Of a stretch of 13,159 nt of DNA, positions 6,801 through 13,159 are shown piece after piece; the stretch's first letter is position 1, and every line of letters starts with the position of its first letter. Location: the NCBI GenBank assembly GCA_035530195.1, contig DATKVG010000230.1:1-13159 (forward strand), read 5' to 3'. Made by a program: the position numbers and the translations under genes. Below the pieces are notes generated by a model. The model searched no databases. It was not told the origin of the DNA and was given only the letters and a program-made list of their open reading frames with translations. This DNA is from JAPLKX01 sp035530195. GTDB lineage: Bacteria > Hydrogenedentota > Hydrogenedentia > Hydrogenedentales > SLHB01.

Positions 6801-6939
6801 GGATAATTTCAAGCGGCCCGAACAAGCGCTGCGGCCCGCGAGCGAACGCGCCCACGATTTCCGCGAAGCGGATATCACGTATTCCGAAATGTTGGCCGTA
6901 TGCGAGGCAAAACGGTGCCTCCATTGTGACTTGGACTAG
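3883..6939 (+). CDS. HydB/NuoF-GltD fusion flavoprotein (Stn-type bifurcating transhydrogenase candidate)
   Basis: This 1018-aa protein combines two enzymes. Residues 1-100 are a thioredoxin-like [2Fe-2S] domain with ligands C11, C16, C48 and C52. Residues about 105-530 are NuoF/HydB: FMN/NADH motifs RGRGGAGFPTG (165-175), CNADEGDPGAF (193-203) and GSGAFVCGEETAL (278-290), an SLBB region near 350-410, and a [4Fe-4S] site at C455, C458, C461 and C501. Instead of the ferredoxin tail of HydB there follows a GltD/NfnB-like part: a cysteine-rich N-domain (C531, C536, C540, C544, C548, C583, C587, C591, C595), FAD motif GAGPAG (640-645), a second Rossmann motif at 775-780, the GVFAAGE FAD motif (914-920), and a C-terminal CEAKRCLHC. 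Sporomusa StnABC has the same modules as a bifurcating transhydrogenase using NADH, ferredoxin and NADP. AAAGGAG (3865-3871) precedes the ATG. Activity and NADP specificity are inferred. Confidence 0.9.
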   Translation: MSKVRSHVLVCAGAGCVASGALEVSVAIQAALEKRGLTGEVSVVETGCLGPCAVGPVAVVYPEGVFYQGIKPGDADELVEEHLLKGRVVERLIHKAPETGETVPAMNEIRFFRGQEKIVLRNCGIIDPTRIEEYVARDGYQALAKVLTELKPEDVIDLVKRSGLRGRGGAGFPTGLKWEFCRKAQGDTKFVLCNADEGDPGAFMDRSVLEGDPHSLIEAMAIAAYAIGSSQGYIYVRAEYPLAVERLGNALTQAREYGLLGKNILGTGFHFDLEIRMGSGAFVCGEETALMTSIEGKRGEPRPRPPFPAQAGLWGKPSLLNNVETYANIPVIILKGPQWYASFGTEKSKGTKVFALAGAVNNTGLVEVPMGTSLEKIVYDIGGGIPDGKDFKAAQIGGPSGGCIPTWHLDVPLDYESVVELGAIMGSGGLIVMDEDTCMVDMARFFLDFVQDESCGKCPPCRIGTKRMLEIVTRICRGEGEEGDIERLIELGNMIKDTALCGLGQTAPNPVLSTIRHFRHEYEAHIRDKYCPSMVCKRLCPAPCQRSCPAGVDVPSYHALITLGRFDEALDVILQDNPFPGVCGRLCPRACEANCRLGETDDPIAVRSLKRFVADYERGRWKPRKAPAEISRTERIAVIGAGPAGLTAARDLRREGYAVTVFEATSLAGGALRQSVPEFRVPADVVDREVQLIRDAGVDIVPDVTVGKDVTINDLRKKGYQAILIAVGSQKPVALDPQTLPGVDGAAGCFNAVEFLKEVKLGKRTRIAGDVLVVGCNYAALDAARSALRLGCASCGLVYERDRDQLPFDAAELKAAEEEGVAIYALHRPKEAVRTAGRLTGLKCVRCDALEPDRTGRARIAAGGEEVILPAQALIFAGAQEPDLTVLAGGPDLERTPWNLLVVDPVSLATSEPGVFAAGEATTGGATVIEAVAAGQKAAVTIHRYLRGLEQSDPYRWVRPRRRVEFADTGESLDNFKRPEQALRPASERAHDFREADITYSEMLAVCEAKRCLHCDLD

Positions 6940-6972
6940 GCGCCGGCCGAAGTCTTTGAGGAGAGTCGGAAC

Positions 6973-7425
6973 ATGGATACAGTTCAGATTGACAAGGTAG
7001 TCGGGCAATGCGGCGATGATGCGTCCGCCTTGGTCGGCATCCTGCAGGAAATCCAGCGCCAGGAGGGCTATCTGCCCCGGAAAACGCTGGTGGCGTTGTC
7101 GGAAAAACTCGATATGCCGCTTTCGCGCTTATACGGGTTAGCCACGTTCTACCGATCGTTTTCATTGACGCCGACCGGCCGCCACCGGGTCTGCGTGTGT
7201 CTGGGTACGGCCTGTCACGTGCGAGGCGGCCAAGCCATCCTGGACCGATTCGAGCGGCTGCTGGCGGTCCGTGCGGGCGGCACGACGTTGGACCGGCGCT
7301 TCACGCTGGAGACGGTGCGCTGCGTGGGTTGTTGCAGCCTCGGGCCGGTGGTTCGCGTCAATGACGAAACCTTTGGCCGGGTTCGGCAGGACAAACTGGC
7401 CAAGATCTTGACGCACTTTCAATAG
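6973..7425 (+). CDS. hydC: NuoE/HydC-like [2Fe-2S] subunit, module 2
   Basis: This 150-aa NuoE-type protein has ligands C76 and C81 (CLGTAC) and C117 and C121 (CVGCC) in the thioredoxin-like domain, after a short helical N-terminus with the usual EGYLP block (31-35). It is shorter than the module 1 copy and lacks that protein's cysteine-bearing N-terminal tail. C74 and C120 are extra cysteines beside the ligands. It starts 33 bp after the fusion gene with GAGGAGAG (6958-6965) before ATG 6973, and precedes HydB. It should connect to the NADH/FMN site of HydB in a HydABC complex. The symbol is by role; NuoE and HydC are not separable from sequence alone. Confidence 0.92.
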   Translation: MDTVQIDKVVGQCGDDASALVGILQEIQRQEGYLPRKTLVALSEKLDMPLSRLYGLATFYRSFSLTPTGRHRVCVCLGTACHVRGGQAILDRFERLLAVRAGGTTLDRRFTLETVRCVGCCSLGPVVRVNDETFGRVRQDKLAKILTHFQ

Positions 7426-7470
7426 GCAGTGACGGAAAGCAGGGAATCATTCCCCGCCTACTTAGAGTGA

Positions 7471-7477
7471 AAGGGAG
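7471..7477 (+). promoter_or_regulatory. Ribosome binding site fixing the hydB start
   Basis: AAGGGAG lies 7 nt before ATG 7485. An in-frame GTG at 7467 would put this site inside the coding sequence, so ATG 7485 is preferred. Confidence 0.75.
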
Positions 7478-7484
7478 TGTTCGT

Positions 7485-9374
<1,890 letters not shown>

Positions 9375-9379
9375 CAACC

Positions 9380-10144
9380 ATGATAACTCTCACCATTGAC
9401 GGGCAAACCGTTCACGCGGACCCCCAAATGACTGTGCTCGAAGCCGCACAAGGCGCGGGCGTCCGAATCCCTACGCTGTGTCACGTCGACGGCATCGAGG
9501 CGTACGGCGCGTGCCGGGTGTGCACGGTCGAGGTCGCCGACGGCGGCCGGACCGCGCTTCAGGCGTCCTGTTGTTATCCCGTGAAGGAAGGTCTCGTGGT
9601 GCGGACCGACACCCCGGCGGTAACCGAGGGTCGCGCCCTGCTTTTTCAACTTTTGTTGGCGCGGTGCCCGAATGTTCCGGCCATCCGCCGGCTGGCGGCG
9701 GACTGGGGCGTCTACGATACGCCGTTCGCGCCCAAGAACGAGGACTGCGTGCTGTGCGGGCTGTGTGTGCGGGCCTGCGAGCGGTTGATGGGCGCGGAAG
9801 CGATTGCGTTCAGTGGGCGCGGCGTATCCCGCCAGGTGGGCACGCCCTTCAACTTCCCGTCCGACACCTGCCTGGCTTGCGGGGCCTGTACGTATGTGTG
9901 CCCGACTGGAAGCATCCAGATGGAGGCGGAGACCGCGGCCCGGCTGCGCAAGCGCGTTGCCACGGAGCGAAAATGCCGCTACATGCTTATGGGCATGGTC
10001 TCGAACAAACTCTGCCCCAACGATTATGACTGCCGGCACTGCAGTTTTGATCAAACCGTAGAATTCCGGTTCGGCGTCCACCCCGCGTTTGCGCTCGCCG
10101 CGGCAAGAGAGCAGGGCGCGCTGTCAGCCCGCCGGAAATCGTGA
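9380..10144 (+). CDS. NuoG/HoxU-like iron-sulfur subunit with a C-terminal four-cysteine motif
   Basis: The 254-aa protein starts with a plant-type [2Fe-2S] domain (C34, C45, C48, C64). A 2x[4Fe-4S] ferredoxin follows, C123, C126, C129, C133 and C164, C167, C170, C174. The His-ligated [4Fe-4S] motif normally lying between these in NuoG and HydA is absent; only C96 remains there. The C-terminus adds C199, C212, C218 and C221 with spacing x12, x5, x2, followed by DQ, a motif I associate with other redox or sensor proteins but cannot assign. AAGGAG (9366-9371) overlaps the end of hydB, and the ATG follows its stop by 5 nt, indicating tight coupling. Probably an electron-transfer subunit linking HydB and HydA; its N-terminal domain is similar to that of HydA. 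Confidence 0.88.
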   Translation: MITLTIDGQTVHADPQMTVLEAAQGAGVRIPTLCHVDGIEAYGACRVCTVEVADGGRTALQASCCYPVKEGLVVRTDTPAVTEGRALLFQLLLARCPNVPAIRRLAADWGVYDTPFAPKNEDCVLCGLCVRACERLMGAEAIAFSGRGVSRQVGTPFNFPSDTCLACGACTYVCPTGSIQMEAETAARLRKRVATERKCRYMLMGMVSNKLCPNDYDCRHCSFDQTVEFRFGVHPAFALAAAREQGALSARRKS

Positions 10145-10187
10145 CGGACCCCGTGAAGAAAACTTACGTGCAAAGAAAGGAAATGTG

Positions 10188-11966
10188 ATGAGTACGATTA
10201 CGTTGAGCGTTGATGGCGAAAAGGTGTCCGTCGCGCCGGGAACGACCATTCTCGAGGCCGCCCAGTCACTGGGCAGAAACATTCCGACGCTCTGCTACCT
10301 CAAAGACGTGCAGGCCATCGGCGCATGCCGCGTATGTCTGATCGAGGTCGAAGGCGCCAAGACGCTCGTCTCTTCCTGCGTGATGCCCGTCACCGAAGGC
10401 ATGAAAGTCCACACCAACAGCAAGCGCGTGCGGAACGCGCGGAAAATGGTGGTCGAACTGCTGCTGTCCGACCACGGCGGCGAGTGCCAGACCTGCGTAC
10501 GCAACGAGGACTGCGAACTCCAGGCCGTCGCCCGAGAACTCGGCATCCGCGACATCACCTATCCCGGCGAGAAAAGCCGGGGCTTCATCGACTCGAGCAC
10601 GCCCGCACTCGAACGCGACACCGCAAAGTGCATCCTGTGCCGCAGGTGTGTCACTGTTTGCCGCGAAACCCAGGGCGTCGGCGGCCTCTTCCCGCAGAAC
10701 CGGGGCTTCGACACGGTTGTCGGCCCCGCGTTCGCACACCCGCTCGACGAGGTGGTCTGCGTCCAGTGCGGGCAGTGCGGAGCCGTCTGCCCCGTCGGCG
10801 CCATCGTCGAACACGACCAGATCGCCGAGGTCTGGGCCGCCCTCGAAGATCCAACGAAAACCGTCGTCGTACAAACCGCCCCGGCCATCCGTGCCGCGCT
10901 TGGTGAATGCTTCGGCCTCGAGCCCGGCACCCTGGTGACCGGCAAGATGGTATCGGCCCTGCGCCGGCTCGGGTTTGACGGCGTGTTCGACACCAACTTC
11001 ACCGCCGACCTCACCATCATCGAAGAAGGCACCGAACTGCTGATGCGGCTCAAAAAGGCCCTCGTCGACAAACAGCCCGTAGCGCTCCCGCAGTTCACGA
11101 GCTGCTCACCCGGCTGGATCAAATTCATGGAGTATTACTACCCCGACATGCTCGACTGCGTCTCGACCTGCAAATCGCCGCAGCAGATGTTCGGCGCAAT
11201 CGCAAAGACCTACTACGCCGAGAAGATCGGCAAAAAAAACGAGGACATGTTCGTCGTGTCCATCATGCCGTGTACGGCCAAAAAGTTCGAAGCCCAGCGG
11301 CCCGAGATGGACGACAGCGGCGTCCGCGACGTCGATGTTGTTCTCACCACGCGCGAACTCGGCAGGATGATCAAGCAGGCCGGTATCGATTTCACCTCGC
11401 TGCCCGACGATACCATGGACTCGCCCATCGGGCTGTCGTCCGGCGCAGCCGACATCTTCGCAAACACCGGCGGCGTCATGGAAGCCGCACTGCGGACCGT
11501 GTACGAGCTTGTCACCGGAAAGCCGTTCCCGTTCGAGAACCTCCACGTCGCGCCCATCGCCGGGCTGGAAGGCGTCAAGGAAGCGTCCGTACTGATCACC
11601 GAGACCGTACCTGAATGGGCCTTCCTGAAAGGCGTGACGGTGAAACTCGCCGTAGCGCATGGGCTCGGCAATGCCAAAAAAGTCATCGAGGCCGTCCGGT
11701 CGGGCAAAGCCGAATACCACTTCATCGAAATCATGACGTGCCCCGGCGGCTGCATCGGCGGCGGCGGCCAGCCAAGATTCACCACAAATGACGTCAGGCG
11801 CGCACGTATCAGCGCCATTTATAAAGAAGACGAGGGCAAACAACTCCGCAAGTCGCACGAAAACCCCTTTATCAAGCAAATCTACGACGAATTTCTCGGA
11901 AAACCCCTCGGCGAAAAGTCTCACAAGCTCCTCCACACCCATTACCACGAGCGCTCAAAGGTCTGA
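10188..11966 (+). CDS. hydA: [FeFe]-hydrogenase catalytic subunit HydA
   Basis: The 592-aa protein reversibly makes H2 from protons in the cytoplasm. Domains in order: [2Fe-2S] (C36, C47, C50, C64), His-ligated [4Fe-4S] (H96, C100, C103, C109), 2x[4Fe-4S] (C148, C151, C154, C158; C191, C194, C197, C201), and the H-cluster domain from about 220. H-cluster signatures are L1 TSCSPGW (304-310), L2 MPCTAKKFE (360-368, C362) and L3 MTCPGGCIGGGG (516-527, C518, C522). L1 has only one cysteine where clostridial CpI has two. The chain ends with the usual small-subunit-like tail (LLHTHY), without the extra C-terminal [2Fe-2S] domain that the longer T. maritima HydA has. AAGGAA (10177-10182) precedes ATG 10188; an upstream in-frame extension would overlap the previous gene. 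It is the last gene of the operon. Confidence 0.96.
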   Translation: MSTITLSVDGEKVSVAPGTTILEAAQSLGRNIPTLCYLKDVQAIGACRVCLIEVEGAKTLVSSCVMPVTEGMKVHTNSKRVRNARKMVVELLLSDHGGECQTCVRNEDCELQAVARELGIRDITYPGEKSRGFIDSSTPALERDTAKCILCRRCVTVCRETQGVGGLFPQNRGFDTVVGPAFAHPLDEVVCVQCGQCGAVCPVGAIVEHDQIAEVWAALEDPTKTVVVQTAPAIRAALGECFGLEPGTLVTGKMVSALRRLGFDGVFDTNFTADLTIIEEGTELLMRLKKALVDKQPVALPQFTSCSPGWIKFMEYYYPDMLDCVSTCKSPQQMFGAIAKTYYAEKIGKKNEDMFVVSIMPCTAKKFEAQRPEMDDSGVRDVDVVLTTRELGRMIKQAGIDFTSLPDDTMDSPIGLSSGAADIFANTGGVMEAALRTVYELVTGKPFPFENLHVAPIAGLEGVKEASVLITETVPEWAFLKGVTVKLAVAHGLGNAKKVIEAVRSGKAEYHFIEIMTCPGGCIGGGGQPRFTTNDVRRARISAIYKEDEGKQLRKSHENPFIKQIYDEFLGKPLGEKSHKLLHTHYHERSKV

Positions 11967-11986
11967 GCGCTTCCTTTCCCGTGGAA

Positions 11987-12044
11987 CGGGCCCGGAATAC
12001 GCGTGCTAAAGCACGGGACCAGCGTTCCGGGCCCGGCATTTTTT
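11987..12044 (+). terminator. Intrinsic terminator after hydA
   Basis: CGGGCCCGGAA (11987-11997) pairs perfectly with TTCCGGGCCCG (12025-12035). The loop holds a second stem, CGTGC/GCACG (12002-12006 with 12011-12015). A run of six T (12039-12044) follows three bases later. It lies 20 nt after the HydA stop, so it should end the hydrogenase operon. Confidence 0.88.
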
Positions 12045-12110
12045 ATTGCCGAGCTTCGTCGCGCCTGCCATCGCGTTGCCCGAGTTTGTGCCCCCCAGTC
12101 ACACCCTTAT

Positions 12111-12137
12111 CGGACGGATCGGACGGATCGGACCGAT
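12111..12137. repeat. Three 9-nt tandem repeats
   Basis: CGGACGGAT occurs twice (12111-12119, 12120-12128), followed by CGGACCGAT (12129-12137) with one change. It lies in the 336-bp non-coding gap between hydA and the PqaA-type gene. No function is known to me. Confidence 0.7.
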
Positions 12138-12185
12138 GCTTGGTACACACACGACGTTAGGCCTTACGCCAGCCGTTATTCCGCT

Positions 12186-12217
12186 TTGTGCCGCGCCACC
12201 GTTGGGTGTAATATAGT
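12186..12217 (+). promoter_or_regulatory. Weak candidate promoter for the PqaA-type gene
   Basis: The -10-like hexamers TAATAT (12209-12214) and TATAGT (12212-12217) lie about 90 nt before the start codon. TTGTGC (12186-12191) is 17 nt before the first but matches a -35 box poorly. The rest of the 12045-12302 gap holds the 9-nt repeat and nothing else I can identify. Confidence 0.25.
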
Positions 12218-12302
12218 TGAGGCTTCTTGGGCGCCCGCTGTAACAAAGCCGTTTGAGGGGTGGTTTGTGCCGCCATTCTTCCACACAACGAGGAGGCTTC
12301 CA

Positions 12303-13159
12303 ATGCATCGCTTCGGGTTATTTCTTGTCGCCGCGCTTGTCCTTTCCGCCAATTTTGCTGCCGCTACGCCCCTCGACGAGTACCTCGAGGCTCCTGACGC
12401 CAATTTCACCTACGGCCCGACACCCGTCAACACCGTCACCGGCGCTGGATACACCGGCTATATCTGGTGGATGCGGTCCCAGGCCTGGCGCGACGCTTCC
12501 GATGTCGACCGGCCGCTGTGGGAACACTGGGTCAACGTCGTCAGGCCGTCCTCGCTCAGCCACGACACGGCCCTGCTGTTTATTGGCGGCGGCAGCAATG
12601 GCGGCAGTGCGCCGACCAGCGTCGACTCGACGTTGGCAAGTATCGGCGTTATGACTAACAGTGTAACCGCCGAATTGAGAATGATCCCCAACCAACCCCT
12701 TCATTTCCCCGACGAATGGGACCCCCAGTACATCACGTCGGGCCGAACCGAAGACGAGATGATCGCCTACGCCTGGGACAAGTTCTACCGCACCGGCGAT
12801 CCCGAATGGCTGCCGCGGTTGCCCATGACAAAAGCCGTGCTCCGCGCCATGGACTTGATTCAAGCCGAGTATCCGCAGGTCCAGAAATTCGTGGTGGCCG
12901 GCGGCTCGAAACGCGGCTGGACTACCTGGACGACGGCCGCATCGAACGACCCGCGGGTGGTCGCCATCATCCCCTGCGTCATCGACGTGCTTAACATGGA
13001 AAACTCGATGCAACATCACTACGACGCCTACGGATACTGGGCCGATGCCATCATCAACTACGAGGAAATGGGCGTCATGAATTGGCTCCACACCGCCCAG
13101 TGCCGCGACCTCATGGCTGTCGTCGATCCCTACGCCTATCTCGAGCGCATGACACTCCC
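12303..13159 (+). CDS. PhoPQ-activated pathogenicity-related (PqaA-type) secreted protein, 3' end cut by window
   Basis: The open frame runs from ATG 12303 through the window end (285 codons, no stop), so the gene is partial. A signal peptide is evident: MHRFG, a hydrophobic core about 6-19, and a likely cleavage after AAA near residue 21. The mature part matches the PhoPQ-activated pathogenicity-related family: DEYLEAPD (25-32), Y53-x-WWM early on, LLFIGGGSNGG (91-101), and AGGSKRGWTTW (199-209) with S202 at a presumed alpha/beta-hydrolase nucleophile elbow, then DPRVVAIIPCVIDVLNM. The family is usually near 450-500 aa, so roughly 60% is present. AGGAGG (12291-12296) sits 6 nt before the ATG. 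It is exported; its substrate is unknown. It is separated from the hydrogenase operon by a terminator and is functionally unrelated as far as can be seen. Confidence 0.88.
   Translation, partial: MHRFGLFLVAALVLSANFAAATPLDEYLEAPDANFTYGPTPVNTVTGAGYTGYIWWMRSQAWRDASDVDRPLWEHWVNVVRPSSLSHDTALLFIGGGSNGGSAPTSVDSTLASIGVMTNSVTAELRMIPNQPLHFPDEWDPQYITSGRTEDEMIAYAWDKFYRTGDPEWLPRLPMTKAVLRAMDLIQAEYPQVQKFVVAGGSKRGWTTWTTAASNDPRVVAIIPCVIDVLNMENSMQHHYDAYGYWADAIINYEEMGVMNWLHTAQCRDLMAVVDPYAYLERMTL

Noticed and set aside
3883..6939. Fusion as an assembly or frameshift artefact
   Set aside because: The frame is continuous, the cysteine-rich linker from C531 follows the NuoF end naturally, and no internal start with a ribosome site near codon 530 was seen.
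5560..7008. Long minus-strand open frame (482 codons) opposite the fusion gene
   Set aside because: It is a mirror of a GC-rich coding region. The plus-strand frame has unambiguous Fe-S and Rossmann motifs, while the minus frame has low-complexity Arg/Gly-rich translation.
7442..7454. GGGAAT-C-ATTCCC palindrome before hydB as a terminator
   Set aside because: It has a one-base centre, a short stem and no T-run; it is not convincing as a terminator or operator.
7467..7484. GTG 7467 as the hydB start
   Set aside because: It would include the AAGGGAG ribosome site in the coding region; ATG 7485 has ideal spacing.
10089..10187. Upstream extension of hydA to 10089
   Set aside because: It overlaps the HoxU-like gene by 56 bp and precedes the conserved [2Fe-2S] start; ATG 10188 has its own AAGGAA site.

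Overview
The window is a GC-rich stretch of bacterial DNA dominated by one co-directional cluster, about 10.2 kb from 1779 to 11966, that encodes soluble iron-sulfur flavoenzymes of the [FeFe]-hydrogenase / NADH-dehydrogenase (Nuo) type. A 12-helix MATE exporter lies upstream. Downstream, after a strong terminator, is the 5' part of a secreted PhoPQ-activated pathogenicity-related (PqaA-type) protein. The gene set points to an anaerobic, H2-metabolising bacterium. The PqaA-type gene, the GC-rich dispersed hairpins and the GC content recall uncultured PVC-group, Hydrogenedentes-like or related lineages, but no phylogenetic marker is present, so the taxon is only a guess.

Layout: 1-142, two identical 67-bp units with a 75-bp period, each ending in a hairpin; 163-1551, MATE transporter; 1552-1778, intergenic region with inverted repeats and a Rex-like operator candidate; 1779-2129, DRTGG-type protein; 2163-2708, small GHKL ATPase. 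Module 1 follows: 2766-3299 NuoE/HydC-like; 3358-3729 HndB-like thioredoxin-fold protein; 3883-6939 a 1018-aa fusion of a HydB/NuoF-like flavoprotein with a GltD/NfnB-like FAD-NAD(P) oxidoreductase. Module 2 comes next: 6973-7425 second NuoE/HydC; 7485-9374 second HydB/NuoF; 9380-10144 NuoG/HoxU-like iron-sulfur protein; 10188-11966 [FeFe]-hydrogenase catalytic subunit HydA. Then come a terminator (11987-12044), a 9-nt tandem repeat, and the partial PqaA-type gene from 12303 to the end of the window.

Module 2 has the parts of an electron-bifurcating HydABC hydrogenase (NADH + reduced ferredoxin <-> H2) with an extra HoxU-like subunit. Module 1 has the parts of a Stn-type (Sporomusa) bifurcating transhydrogenase (NADH, ferredoxin, NADP), with the HydB-like and NfnB-like chains fused into one polypeptide. 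Their co-location suggests one transcription unit that balances H2, ferredoxin, NADH and possibly NADPH. The most unusual points are the fusion, its degenerate second Rossmann motif, an extra C-terminal four-cysteine motif on the HoxU-like subunit, and hairpin repeats inserted between operon genes, one of them directly against a Shine-Dalgarno. The HydE, HydF and HydG maturases are not in the window.
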